Shown in pieces: positions 8,680 to 17,205 of a stretch of DNA of 64,000 bases (position 1 is the first letter of the stretch; each line of letters begins with the position of its first letter). Under the pieces are notes generated by a model. That model saw nothing but the letters and a program-made list of their open reading frames with translations. It was not told the DNA's origin and did no database searches. The stretch is from Singulisphaera sp. GP187 (GTDB lineage Bacteria > Planctomycetota > Planctomycetia > Isosphaerales > Isosphaeraceae), in contig NZ_FSRB01000002.1 of assembly GCF_900129635.1 (NCBI RefSeq), forward strand, positions 462,727-526,726. Reading direction: 5' to 3'. The translations under genes and the position numbers were made by a program.

Positions 8680-9426
8680 TTACCGCGACGCGATCGCCTG
8701 GGCGAGGGGCTGGACGATCCGCGGGATGATCTTGGTCTGGACGAGCTCTTCACCGACCTCGCGGAGGCGGCGGAAGGCGTCGAGGTAGGCCTGGTCGGGG
8801 CCGGCTCCCCAGTACTGGCGGATCGTGAAGTAGACGCTGATCTGATCCTCGGGGAAGTCGCCCGTGCGGACCTGATAGGCGTTGGTGCGGGTCTCGACCG
8901 AGGTCCGGCACTGGAGCCGGAACGACTCGTCGAGGGCCAGGGTGACCGACGGCTCGTAGTTGATCACGCGGGCGCCTGGGCTTTCGAGCACCCCTTCGAG
9001 GCCCTGGCCGAGGCCTAGGGCTTCGGCCACGATCTCGTCGTGGTTCCCTTCGTAGTTGAAGTCGAACCCGTACATGAGGTCGAGCGCTTCGCAGTCGAGC
9101 ACGCTGATCGTCAGCAGGTGGGGGGCGATTTCCAGGACCAGCTCGTGCTGGCGGTAGGCGTCCTCGGTCGACTCGGGATTGACCTGCCCCGAGCGGAGTC
9201 GCTTGGGCTCGATCGACAGCCAGCGATACGATTCCTCCTCTTCCTTGTTCCCCTCCAGCACCAGTTCGCCGCTCTCGCGCGTGAAGAAATTCTGGAGGTC
9301 GGGGAACGCCTTTCTCATCTGCTCGAAGTAATGGAGCACGGTGTCCCGGCTGGTCGGAAGCTCCATTTCCGTGTTCAAGCTCATGTTGATATAAAAGTCG
9401 TCGGCGTCGCAAATAGGCCGGTTCAT
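8680..9426 (-). CDS. Conserved hypothetical protein
   Basis: A 248-residue soluble, acidic protein with no signal peptide and no motif I recognise. Notable segments are the N-terminal MNRPICDADDFYINMSLNTE, a YRWLSIEPKRLRSGQ stretch, a central LDLMYGFDFNYEGNHDEIVAEAL and the C-terminal RLREVGEELVQTKIIPRIVQPLAQA helix. The start at 9426 is chosen because upstream codons back to 9717 are low in coding character. It may be a chaperone- or cell-division-associated planctomycete orphan, but there is no direct evidence. It is followed by a repeat and preceded by a terminator belonging to the next minus-strand unit. Confidence 0.7.
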   Translation of the reverse strand: MNRPICDADDFYINMSLNTEMELPTSRDTVLHYFEQMRKAFPDLQNFFTRESGELVLEGNKEEEESYRWLSIEPKRLRSGQVNPESTEDAYRQHELVLEIAPHLLTISVLDCEALDLMYGFDFNYEGNHDEIVAEALGLGQGLEGVLESPGARVINYEPSVTLALDESFRLQCRTSVETRTNAYQVRTGDFPEDQISVYFTIRQYWGAGPDQAYLDAFRRLREVGEELVQTKIIPRIVQPLAQAIASR

Positions 9427-9688
9427 CCGTTCTTGATCCTGAAAGCCGCTCCGCCTCAGCCGCCTCGGGAACGAGGAGGAGGGAGGGAACCCTTCGAGTC
9501 GAAACAAGGATTGTAGCAATTTTGGGGACAAGGCGAAATCGGGCGGTGGGGAAGCTGGCTTTTTGTTTAATTTTTTGTTAAAAATTGGAGAGCGAGGCCG
9601 ATTTGTCAGGAATCGCGGGCGAGGTTTGTAAAAAAGGGAGATGGGGGAGCGCGGAGTGGTGAAGAACTCGGAATGGCCTGGCGCAAGG

Positions 9689-9726
9689 AAAAACCCCGTC
9701 GCATGGCTTGGCCCCACGCGACGGGG
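9689..9726 (-). terminator. Rho-independent terminator of the PepSY unit
   Basis: Read on the minus strand, arms CCCCGTCGC and GCGACGGGG (9 bp, at 9718-9726 and 9694-9702) are followed by TTTTTCC. It lies 88 bases after the stop of the PepSY gene and closes the riboswitch-headed unit. Confidence 0.8.
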
Positions 9727-9813
9727 CTCGGTCTCAGGAGATCAGCGATCTTACTAAGCATGCAAGAGGCGTGCCAAAAGTCGGGCCGCACCCCGTCGGA
9801 CATAGCGCTCGAC

Positions 9814-10743
9814 CTACCGCCCGAGGATTCCATGCATGCCGATCGCCACCAGGATCGAGCCGATCAGGCTGGCCGCCAGCACGATCGCGCCGAGTCGGCG
9901 GAGCGACTTCATCTGCCACCACATGAACAGGCCTGAGAACCCCCAGAAGACCATCGCGACGGCCATGGTGTCGACGATCGCGGCCCAGCACCACGGGACG
10001 TTGATCTGGGACGGGTAGCGGCAGGCCAGGTGCATGGCCGTCAGGAACCGCCGGGTCGAGAGGTCGGGGCCCCAGGGGCGGACGGTCAGAGCCTCGGTTT
10101 GCAACTGATAGCTCGCCCGCCAGGTGCGGCCCTCGCTTTCGACGGCGAAGATCAATTCGGGGGGCGTGCGGACTTTGACCTCCTCGGGCGGCTCGCCCCC
10201 GCCCCACTTCGTCAGGATCGCGGCCACGGCGGTTCGGGCCGCCTCGGCGGGGGGCGAGTCCAGGCGCACCGATTCGCGGGCCCAGGCCGGCTTGCTCACC
10301 GGTTTTGTTGCGGCAGGCGCGGAACGGACGGTGCCGGTGCGTCCGGCCAACTCGAGGAAGATGACTTGCTCGGCGCCCGACCCCTTGGCCGTGAGCGCGA
10401 GGTCGCGCGAGTAGGCCGGGGCCTGGGCCTTCGAGAGCGAGACGCGGTGCGTTCCCCCTTGGTTGATCGCTTGAATGACTTGGGCGGACAGTTCGTCGGC
10501 GGTCGGGAACGATCCGAGGGCGGTCCCGGCCGCGTCCTCCGCGGTGATGAGCCGCACCGATCGGTCCGAGAACCAGTCGGGGTGGTTGAACAGGAAGGCC
10601 GTCAGGCCGTAGAGCAGCACGAACGGCACGAGGAAGAGGCCTACGTACATATGAGCCCGGCGCACGAGCTTCATGCCCGCGTTGTAGCGCACGCGGGCTC
10701 GGGACGAAGGCCGGGCGACCCGGACCTGCGGTTCGGTGGTCAT
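9814..10743 (-). CDS. PepSY domain membrane protein (PepSY_TM type)
   Basis: A 309-residue protein with an N-terminal membrane segment (MKLVRRAHMYVGLFLVPFVLLYGLTAF, about residues 24-50), a soluble middle region with PepSY-like segments (FPTADELSAQVIQAINQGG and ESVRLDSPPAEAARTAVAAIL), and two C-terminal membrane segments (INVPWCWAAIVDTMAVAMVFWGFSGLFMWW and LGAIVLAASLIGSILVAIGM). RRAHMYVGLFL and GFSGLFMWW are typical of PepSY_TM proteins, many of which accompany TonB-dependent uptake of iron or other metals. It is the last gene of a unit with the lipoprotein and DUF1559 genes, ending at a terminator and headed by a cobalamin riboswitch. A role in cobalamin or cobalt uptake is an inference from that context. 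Confidence 0.8.
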   Translation of the reverse strand: MTTEPQVRVARPSSRARVRYNAGMKLVRRAHMYVGLFLVPFVLLYGLTAFLFNHPDWFSDRSVRLITAEDAAGTALGSFPTADELSAQVIQAINQGGTHRVSLSKAQAPAYSRDLALTAKGSGAEQVIFLELAGRTGTVRSAPAATKPVSKPAWARESVRLDSPPAEAARTAVAAILTKWGGGEPPEEVKVRTPPELIFAVESEGRTWRASYQLQTEALTVRPWGPDLSTRRFLTAMHLACRYPSQINVPWCWAAIVDTMAVAMVFWGFSGLFMWWQMKSLRRLGAIVLAASLIGSILVAIGMHGILGR

Positions 10744-10793
10744 GACAAAGACCCGCTATAGGATCGAATGGGTTGAGACCGATCGGGGAAACC

Positions 10794-10985
10794 TCAGCGC
10801 TCTTCGAGATCGCCTGGGCGAAATTCACGCGATTTCGAGCCGCCCGAGGGCGAGAGATCCGCCTTCTTCTTGAGGTCGATCGTGCCCGAGCCCTCGGGCC
10901 CGCAGCCCAGGAACGTCAAAGGGACGACCAGGATCAGGATCAGGAGCAGGGTGGCGAGCCATGACCGCGGATTCGGCGATGACAT
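10794..10985 (-). CDS. Small lipoprotein
   Basis: A 63-residue protein with an N-terminal hydrophobic signal (SWLATLLLILILVVPLTFLGC) and a lipobox ending at Cys (TFLGC, about residue 28), followed by a short charged tail GSGTIDLKKKADLSPSGG. The ATG at 10985 has GGAGG upstream on the minus strand (GGAGGCTCCTCCCC before the start). It lies between the DUF1559 and PepSY genes, 50 bases from each neighbour. Small lipoproteins of this kind follow DUF1559 genes frequently in planctomycetes. Function unknown. Confidence 0.75.
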   Translation of the reverse strand: MSSPNPRSWLATLLLILILVVPLTFLGCGPEGSGTIDLKKKADLSPSGGSKSREFRPGDLEER

Positions 10986-11034
10986 GGGGAGGAGCCTCCA
11001 GTGAGGGTGAGTGACGTGACCCATCGACGCGGCG

Positions 11035-12069
11035 TCAGTACGAGTCCGCGCCGATGACCTCGCCCCCGGATCGCGTGGAGAGCGCCTGGTACACACCCAC
11101 CTTCGACCCCGCCGCAATCGAATAAAGGTTTGCGGTCTTGTCGTAGGTCGTCCCGGCCGCCAAGGTTGTCGCCGGGTCGATCGGCCAGGAGTCGATCGAG
11201 TCCTTCAAGAACCGGACCGAGCCATCCACGAAGCTGAAATTGGCTCCCCCCGAGTGCAGGCTCGACGCGTTGGCCACGTACCGTGCCCCGAGGGTGCCGA
11301 CCGGCTTCTTGTGGGCGTTGATCGGGTAATAGGTCTCGAGCATCGAGTCGTACCAGTACCCGGAATTCCAGAACTGGTTGACGACCTGATCGGCCGGCGA
11401 GAGCAGGGAATGGCCCCGCTCACCGAAGAGAATTGTGCTGCTCGTGCCGTCCTGGATATCGCCCATGCGAATGGCGCTGTACATGTAGATGGTGCCATTC
11501 ATGTTGGCCACCTGCTGCGAAAAATTGCTGTCGGCCAGGCGGGGGCGAATCGCCCAGATCCCGGTGCATCCCGCATAGCTGGTGAAGCTCTGCATCCAGT
11601 TGCCCGGCGGCGGGGCCTGATAGATGACCGTTGAAAGGGGCTGATTCTGGAGGGCGGCCGGGTCGCTCGGGCACATGAAGGCCGAGATCCCCACGCCGGC
11701 GATGGTCACGTTGGCGGGATTCTTGTACGAGAGGCTGAAGTTGACGAGGTTGTAAGCGTTGGCTTGTTCGATGAAGGGCAGGATCATCACGAACGGGCTG
11801 AACCCGTCGGCCGTCTTGCCGGGCCCGGTGCCCGACGCGGCCCAGAACGAGCCCGGGGGCAACGTGCCGGTGGCCGATTCGTAGTTGGCCACGGCCAGGC
11901 CCATCTGCTTGAGGTTGTTCGTGCACTGGGCGCGGCGAGCCGCTTCACGCGCTGCCTGGACGGCGGGCAGCAAGAGGGCGATCAAGACCGCGATGATGGC
12001 GATGACGACCAGCAACTCGATCAGCGTGAAGCCGAGCGAACGAGCGGAGGGACGGGAGTGGGCGACCAT
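11035..12069 (-). CDS. DUF1559 domain protein with prepilin-type N-terminal methylation motif
   Basis: A 344-residue protein with the type IV pilin-like leader GFTLIELLVVIAIIAVLIALLLPAVQAAREAARR (about residues 13-46), the NNLKQMGLAVANYE segment that begins DUF1559, and the C-terminal H-x9-G box (ASSLHSGGANFSFVDGSVRFL, about residues 265-285). Proteins of this family are very numerous in planctomycetes; they are presumed to be processed by a prepilin peptidase and may form pseudopilin structures, but their function is unproven. This copy is unusual because a complete cobalamin riboswitch lies in its 5' leader. It is first of three genes with a small lipoprotein and a PepSY protein. Confidence 0.9.
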   Translation of the reverse strand: MVAHSRPSARSLGFTLIELLVVIAIIAVLIALLLPAVQAAREAARRAQCTNNLKQMGLAVANYESATGTLPPGSFWAASGTGPGKTADGFSPFVMILPFIEQANAYNLVNFSLSYKNPANVTIAGVGISAFMCPSDPAALQNQPLSTVIYQAPPPGNWMQSFTSYAGCTGIWAIRPRLADSNFSQQVANMNGTIYMYSAIRMGDIQDGTSSTILFGERGHSLLSPADQVVNQFWNSGYWYDSMLETYYPINAHKKPVGTLGARYVANASSLHSGGANFSFVDGSVRFLKDSIDSWPIDPATTLAAGTTYDKTANLYSIAAGSKVGVYQALSTRSGGEVIGADSY

Positions 12070-12194
12070 GGGGGAGCGCAGCGCTTTCTGCCGGGCCGGG
12101 CAAGAGGGTTCACTTCGGCCCTACCGGCGCACGGCACTCCGCAGACGGTCTGCGAGCGGCCCGCCCGGATGCTTGTGGCCGAAGCATCGGAACA

Positions 12195-12385
12195 GAATCT
12201 CGACGGGCAGGTCTTCTGGCTTACGGCTTCGAGCGGCTCCCGGCCGGCCTTCCCGCCTTGCGGCAGTGGCACTCTTTGGACCGGGGACCTAGCCGATTAC
12301 AGCGGCGGCCCCGCGACGGATTTTCACCGTCTTCCCTATTCTCCCCCGGACCCAATCCAAGAATCGGGCCGGCGGCACCTGTCGA
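12195..12385 (-). promoter_or_regulatory. Cobalamin (adenosylcobalamin-type) riboswitch
   Basis: Read on the minus strand the conserved blocks occur in order: AGGTGCC near 12380, GGGAA (12332-12336), GGTGAAAATCC (12318-12328), CGCCGCTGTAA (12297-12307), GCCACTG and CGGGAAGGC (within 12247-12270), and the B12 box AAGCCAGAAGACCTGCC (12206-12222). Spacing and order match the class I cobalamin aptamer. Between the aptamer and the DUF1559 start at 12069 are a GATGCTT/AAGCATC hairpin (12168-12188) and a CGCAGAC/GTCTGCG dyad near 12140-12154 that could form the expression platform. It should lower expression of the downstream unit when cobalamin is plentiful. Confidence 0.93.
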
Positions 12386-12499
12386 GGACGGTCATTAGAG
12401 CCATCTGGGCGGGCTCCGGTCAAGGGGTCTACGATCATGTCTGATGCGTGTGCGCATGAACCCTTTGGCTTCTTGGACGGGCGCGGCTGATCCACCATT

Positions 12500-12612
12500 C
12501 CTGGGATCGCGGGCGTCCCACCCGCAATTTGATTGAAATTAATTATATTTTGATTTTGAAATTATTGAAAACAATTTGTTTTAAGAGCGGGCGGGGCGCC
12601 CGCGGTCTCAGG
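12500..12612. repeat. Dispersed inverted repeat, family A (GGGACCGCGGGCGTCCC...)
   Basis: CCTGGGATCGCGGGCGTCCCA at 12500-12520 pairs with GGGGCGCCCGCGGTCTCAGG at about 12593-12612, enclosing about 70 bases that are strikingly AT-rich against the GC-rich background. The same architecture, with an AT-rich loop, occurs at 38901-38985 and 39956-40047, and single arms occur near 23925-23950, 28506-28535 and 38398-38415. Confidence 0.75.
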
Positions 12613-12632
12613 GAAGAGAGACAAGGATGGCA

Positions 12633-15600
12633 TTATGCCCGGGTGACGCCGTTCTCGGGGTGGCGGAGGCGGATCGGGGGCATGTTGTCGGGTTCGGTGT
12701 GGGGGTCGGCGAAGATCCGGGCGCGTTGGTTGGCGAGGTTGAGCTTCGACCGGATCGGGAAGGTGGAGCCGTCGCGGCTGGCCGGGAATTGCTGGACGAT
12801 CTCGCCGTCGTCGACGGAGAGCGGGATCGTCCGCGGGTGGGCCACCAGGGCGGTGGGCGGGATCTCCGCGCCCGCCGGCTCGGTCCGGAACGTGAGTTGC
12901 CAGGGGCGGCCCGGAAAGCCAGGACGGCGGAACGCGTACGAGACGGTCACTTCGGGGTGTGGGCCGGGCAGGAGTGTGCGGGCCGTCGGCTCCAGGCCGG
13001 GCGAGACGACCGTCTGGCCGGCCACCTGGGCGACGCTGTAGACCCGGATGTGCCACGGACCTTCGACGTTCAAGGGCAAGGTCAAGGTGTGGTGGCCGAG
13101 CCGGCCGTAGTCGAGCTCGTGGACCAGGATCCGATGGGCCTCGGGGTCGTCGGAGTCGAGCGGGGCCGCGCCGGCCCGCGCCACGATGAGTGACTGGGCG
13201 CCTTGCGGACTCCAACGCCAGCGCAGGTGGACCCGCTGACCGTGGCCGACCCGGGTCGCGCGGAGGTCGGACGGGTCGGGGACGCACGAGTAGGCCACGC
13301 TCCGGCCGACCGTAAGCATCCCCGCCGAGGCGATCATCGGCGTGTAGTGGCAGACTCCCAGGGCCGGCGGGGAAGGGTCGCTGGCGTGGTCGGGGGCGGT
13401 CACGTCGAGCCAGTGCCCGTCCAGCGCCTCGGCCTCGGCGATCGAGAGCCGGTCCCCGGGTGCACGTCCGGCCGGCTTCAGGGTGCGGAGGATCTTGACC
13501 GTCCCGCGCGGCGGCCTGGGCCAGTCGAGCCGGATCCGGCCCCCTGCATCGAGAGCGAGCGTGGGGGTGGGCAGAACCTCGATCGGCGGGTGCGGCTGCG
13601 CCGAGACGAAGACACCGCGTGAGGCGACCATCGGGCCGTCGGGCCTCTTATAAACAGAGAAGAGGCCGTAGTGGTAGACCCGGTCGTTTTCGAGATGGCG
13701 GTCGTGGGCGCGGTCGCGGAGCGTCTCGACCCGTTCGCCGTCCTTGACGCCGGTGGGGGGAGCCCCGAGCTTGCGGACGACCCGGATGTCGAGGGCGTTG
13801 GCGGGAGGGGACCAGAAGAGGTCGACCTCGTGGTCGCTGGCTTCGACCCGGACGTCGGTCACTTCACCGAGCAGGACGATCGGGCCGATGGCCGCGGCGG
13901 AGATCGACTCGGCCCCGCCTCGTTTGCTCAGGGCGGCGTAGCTGACCGTGTCGCCCGGGTTGACCTGGCCGTCGTCGTATTCGGTGGCGGTCACCTCGGC
14001 GATCCGCGTGCCGTCAGCGAGATGCTCGATCGCGCCGCCATGCTTGCGCAGGAGGACGTACGAGAGCGGGCCGAGGCCGTCGGGGGCCGGAGCCACCCAG
14101 CGGAGCCGGACCCGACCGTCGACGTAGTCGGCGATCAGGCTCGACGGGTGGTCGGGCGGGCACCGGTGGAGTCCGTCGAGTGCCTCGGGGAGGTCGGAAG
14201 CGAGGGCGAGGCTTTGTTGGTAGAAGCTGCGCGCGGCCCTGGGGTCGGTGGCCGCGGCCGCGCGGCCGCGAGCGGCCAGGCTTTGAGCCCGGCGCAGCGG
14301 GGTCGTCACGTCGGCCCGGCTGGGATCGACCTCGGGGTGGCTTGGGTGGAGCATCGAGGCCCAGAGCTCGAGGGCCTCGAGCGCGGCGACGAGTCGGCCC
14401 GCGGTCCGCGCGGATTCCCAGGCGGCGCGTGCCCGGTTGATGTCGGCGAGCCGATGCTGGATCCGCTCCATCGCCTTGCGGGTTCCGACGTGCTTGGGCG
14501 CGAACTCCTGGATCCGCTGCAAGTGCCGGAGCGCTGTCTCGAGGTCACGCGTCTTATACGCCCGGGTCGCGGCCTCGAAGTGGCGGATCAGCGGGTCGCG
14601 GAGCTCGACTCTGAAGCCGCAAGGGCAACGGGGCTCATCGACCCAGTGCGGCTTCTTGCAGATCGGGCAATCCCAGTGGAGCGAGGCCCGGCAGTGGCGG
14701 CAGGCCGCCGCCTTCTGCCGCGCGGCCTGGGCGAAATCGGTGACGCCCGCACAGGCCCGACAGCGCAGGAGCCGAGGGGCCACGGGGGCGGTCGCGGCCG
14801 ACGGGCCGGCGTCGCGGGCCACGCCCAGACTTCGACAGGCGCGGACGATCAGCCGGTCGACGCGGTCGGGCGTAATCCCGAGGGCGGCCCCCTCGTCGTG
14901 CAAGGCGTTCCGGGTGCCGGGGTCGAGTCGCGGCAAGCCTTGCAAGGCGAACTCGATCGACGCGATCAGGGCCTCTTCGGCCTCGAGGGCGAGGGTTCGG
15001 TCGTAGCGGGCTCGCGACTCGGGGGTGGTCAGGTGCGACTGCGCGTGCGAGACCAGTTCGAGCCAGGCGGTTTTCTCGGCCGTGACTTGAGCCTTCTGCA
15101 TCCAGCGCCGGCGTTCGGCGTCGGTCAGGTTGATGATCTCCTGCGCCGGGGCGTCGCGGGTGAGCGACAGCGCCTCGTAGAGATCAAGGCGGCGGAGGTG
15201 GGTCAGGGCCACCCGAATCTGCCGCCGCATGGCCGGATCGAGCACATCCACCGGAGGGTCGGGCGCGTCCTCCTCGGCGGGACTCTCGGGCTTCGGTGGG
15301 ATCAACTCGGCCAGGCGGTCGAGGTCGGCGGCCGTGAGGCCGAGCCGAACGGCCTCGTCGCGGAGCAAGGCCCGATCGGCGACGGTCAGCCCCCCTTTGG
15401 CGGAGCGGAGGCGGAGCCGGCGCTGGAGGGCGTCGAGCTTCCGGTCACGCTCGACCCGTTGCGCCGCGGCCAGCTCGGCATCGTAGGCGGCTCGATCGGC
15501 CGGCGCGCCGAGCAGGGCCTGGCGGATGGCGGGGATCTGATCGAGGTACGACTGATAGGTGTGCTTGTTCTTCGGGTTCCGAGTTCCGGACGACCAGAGC

Positions 15601-15686
15601 GGCTGGCAACGCGCCAGCGCCGCCTCCAGCGCCCCGCGGTCGGCACCCGGGTCGACGCCCAGCATCGTGTAATAATCAGCGACCAT
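12633..15686 (-). CDS. Large J-domain-like, zinc-ribbon and fibronectin III-like protein
   Basis: A 1017-residue protein. Residues 1-80 (DYYTMLGVDPGADRGALEAAL, then a helix ending in DRAAYDAELA) look like a degenerate J-domain without the HPD motif; residues 160-235 look similar (EALSLTRDAPAQEI, ESRARYDRTL). Residues 309-356 form a zinc-ribbon-like region with four cysteine pairs (CRAC, CRHC, CPIC, CPC). A helical TPR-like stretch follows (365-500), and the C-terminal half has repeated beta-rich segments such as YVLLRKHGGAIEHLADGT and VDLFWSPPANALDIRVVRK that resemble fibronectin type III modules. No signal peptide is seen. The start at ATG 15686 places the J-like region at the N terminus. 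The organisation suggests a scaffold or adaptor; function unknown. Confidence 0.75.
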   Translation of the reverse strand: MVADYYTMLGVDPGADRGALEAALARCQPLWSSGTRNPKNKHTYQSYLDQIPAIRQALLGAPADRAAYDAELAAAQRVERDRKLDALQRRLRLRSAKGGLTVADRALLRDEAVRLGLTAADLDRLAELIPPKPESPAEEDAPDPPVDVLDPAMRRQIRVALTHLRRLDLYEALSLTRDAPAQEIINLTDAERRRWMQKAQVTAEKTAWLELVSHAQSHLTTPESRARYDRTLALEAEEALIASIEFALQGLPRLDPGTRNALHDEGAALGITPDRVDRLIVRACRSLGVARDAGPSAATAPVAPRLLRCRACAGVTDFAQAARQKAAACRHCRASLHWDCPICKKPHWVDEPRCPCGFRVELRDPLIRHFEAATRAYKTRDLETALRHLQRIQEFAPKHVGTRKAMERIQHRLADINRARAAWESARTAGRLVAALEALELWASMLHPSHPEVDPSRADVTTPLRRAQSLAARGRAAAATDPRAARSFYQQSLALASDLPEALDGLHRCPPDHPSSLIADYVDGRVRLRWVAPAPDGLGPLSYVLLRKHGGAIEHLADGTRIAEVTATEYDDGQVNPGDTVSYAALSKRGGAESISAAAIGPIVLLGEVTDVRVEASDHEVDLFWSPPANALDIRVVRKLGAPPTGVKDGERVETLRDRAHDRHLENDRVYHYGLFSVYKRPDGPMVASRGVFVSAQPHPPIEVLPTPTLALDAGGRIRLDWPRPPRGTVKILRTLKPAGRAPGDRLSIAEAEALDGHWLDVTAPDHASDPSPPALGVCHYTPMIASAGMLTVGRSVAYSCVPDPSDLRATRVGHGQRVHLRWRWSPQGAQSLIVARAGAAPLDSDDPEAHRILVHELDYGRLGHHTLTLPLNVEGPWHIRVYSVAQVAGQTVVSPGLEPTARTLLPGPHPEVTVSYAFRRPGFPGRPWQLTFRTEPAGAEIPPTALVAHPRTIPLSVDDGEIVQQFPASRDGSTFPIRSKLNLANQRARIFADPHTEPDNMPPIRLRHPENGVTRA

Positions 15687-16010
15687 CGTCCGTTGCCGCG
15701 TCTCCAAGCCCCGAATCCTGGGATCATGCACCAAGGTTATTTTTGCGCGAAGTCGGCGGCGAGTCCAGGCGGTGCAGAATCATTTTCTTCGCTTTGTCGT
15801 ACCCCCCCCTCCCCCTTCTCTCCTGTTTGTGGAAGCCCCTTGGCTTTCCAAAGGGCCGAGCGAAAAGATGGCCCCTGGCCTTGCAGCCTCAGGCCGCTAC
15901 ACTACAAGTGGGCTTTTGCGGCCAATCTAAAAAAAATTATGGGGAGAGGTTCGAATATGGTGATTCAACCTCTTGCTTGTCACCCCCACTCCTGTCAACG
16001 GAACTGACTT
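15687..16010. other. Intergenic spacer without recognisable feature
   Basis: This 324-base spacer between the large J-like protein gene and the tnpB element has a pyrimidine-rich stretch (15800-15830). No gene, RNA or repeat belonging to the families in this window was found. Confidence 0.5.
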
Positions 16011-16150
16011 GGTAAGAATCCCCAGCCCTAAAGGGCGGGGCTTTCCGGCTGGGAGTTCACTCCCGCCAGTTCTAAGGCCATCTTACGGGTGGCCTGAGCC
16101 CGGATATTCCGGGCGGCGTTTTGGTCCGCGTTCGCACGATGGCCGCACGA
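16005..16150 (-). ncRNA. Probable omega RNA (reRNA) of the TnpB element
   Basis: In characterised TnpB loci the guide RNA scaffold overlaps the 3' end of tnpB and ends at the right end of the element. Here the 3' coding region plus the CCCCAGCCCT/AGGGCGGGG hairpin (16020-16040) and a GGGAGTGAACTCCC dyad (16051-16065) supply such a scaffold. The 5' limit is not visible from sequence; the guide would be read from bases below about 16011. Confidence 0.45.
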
Positions 16151-17205
16151 CACACAGAGGAATTTCGCTTGGCTCGTTCGGTTCTCTCGACAACAGTGGC
16201 CACACTCGTGGCACGTCCGGGACGTGTTGCGTGGGTCCACCTGCACGAGGGGAACTCCCGCCAGCGTGGCCTTGTACGACAGGAAGGCGACGAGTTGGCC
16301 GAACGACCAAGTGGAAAGCCGGTTGCGCGCGTCTTTGCCCCAAGCCGGGAGCCGGTCACGGATACCGCTGAGATCCTCAACGGCAAGTCCGCGCCCGGTG
16401 CCTTTGGCAACCTCGACGAGCGTTTTACTGATGACGTGGTTCTGGTGCTTCCTGAACCGGGCCTCCTTGCCGGCGACCCGCTTCAGCTTCTTCTTGGCCC
16501 CTCGTGTGTTTCGCTTGCCCAGTCGCTTCCGTTGCAGGTTGTGCTTCCTCCTGGTCCTCTCGACCGGCCTGCCGCTGTGCTCGTTGCCGTCGCTATCGGT
16601 GGCGATGTTGGCAATTCCCAGGTCAATGCCGAGGAAGTCGGTGGTGGGAATCGGAGCTCCAACGGCCACGTCCACGGTGACCAACAAGTACCACTTACCG
16701 TCCTTGCGGAGCACCAGATCGGCCTGCCCCTTGGCGTTGGTGAACCGCTCAGCCTGATACTTCCCCATCACGAACGGCACGACCACACGACCCTCCAAGG
16801 TCAGGAGGCTGACTCGGTCGGCCTCCTTGAACGACATCATCCGTGGGTCGAACGGCATTGCGGCGTGCTTGCGGAAGTGGGGCCGCTTGGTCTTGTCCCG
16901 CTTGTACGCTTCGCAGACCTGGGCGATACACCGCACGGCCATCTGGGCCGAGAGGCCGAATCGCTCGCGGAGCAAGGCGTAGTGCGTCTTCTGGAGCTCA
17001 GTCTTGTTACTGACTTTGATCGCAAACGCTTCCCCGGCCAGCCATTCGGCGGCTTCGTTGAACCGCTCGACTGTCGCCTTGAGGGGCGCGGCGTGGATCT
17101 TGTCGGGGAAGAGTTGGGTCTGCAATGTCAGTTTCATATCCCAATCACAGGCAGTTCAGGTCACTAAGTCAAGTGGCTAGCATGAACAAAGACACGCGCG
17201 ATTCC
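16010..17205 (-). mobile_element. IS200/IS605-type element carrying only tnpB (no tnpA)
   Basis: An intact tnpB is followed on the minus strand by the hairpin AAGCCCCGCCCTTTAGGGC with GGGG (16020-16040) and then ATTCTTACC, a typical right end for IS605-type elements. The stop codon of tnpB sits inside this hairpin. Upstream of tnpB is a short dyad (CACT/AGTG, about 17160-17175) that could belong to the left end. No TnpA transposase gene is present, so mobility would need an outside transposase. Boundaries are approximate because this family makes no target duplication. Confidence 0.65.
16028..17137 (-). CDS. tnpB: RNA-guided endonuclease TnpB
   Basis: A 369-residue TnpB. The RuvC-like active site is intact: Asp172 in FLGIDLGIAN, Glu254 in GLAVEDLSGIR and Asp338 in ANADQNAARNI. 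The C-terminal zinc finger is present (Cys309-x2-Cys312 and Cys328-x2-Cys331). The N-terminal region has the OrfB_IS605-type lead (KLTLQTQLFPD). TnpB proteins cut DNA guided by an omega RNA made from the 3' end of the gene and the adjacent right end; here that RNA would run across the hairpin at 16020-16040 with its guide from the flank beyond it. The gene appears functional. Confidence 0.9.
   Translation of the reverse strand: MKLTLQTQLFPDKIHAAPLKATVERFNEAAEWLAGEAFAIKVSNKTELQKTHYALLRERFGLSAQMAVRCIAQVCEAYKRDKTKRPHFRKHAAMPFDPRMMSFKEADRVSLLTLEGRVVVPFVMGKYQAERFTNAKGQADLVLRKDGKWYLLVTVDVAVGAPIPTTDFLGIDLGIANIATDSDGNEHSGRPVERTRRKHNLQRKRLGKRNTRGAKKKLKRVAGKEARFRKHQNHVISKTLVEVAKGTGRGLAVEDLSGIRDRLPAWGKDARNRLSTWSFGQLVAFLSYKATLAGVPLVQVDPRNTSRTCHECGHCCRENRTSQAKFLCVSCGHRANADQNAARNIRAQATRKMALELAGVNSQPESPAL

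Noticed and set aside
13671..16007. 778-codon plus-strand open frame opposite the J-like protein
   Set aside because: A shadow frame produced by high GC content; its residues are low in complexity and the minus-strand gene has recognisable zinc-ribbon cysteines.
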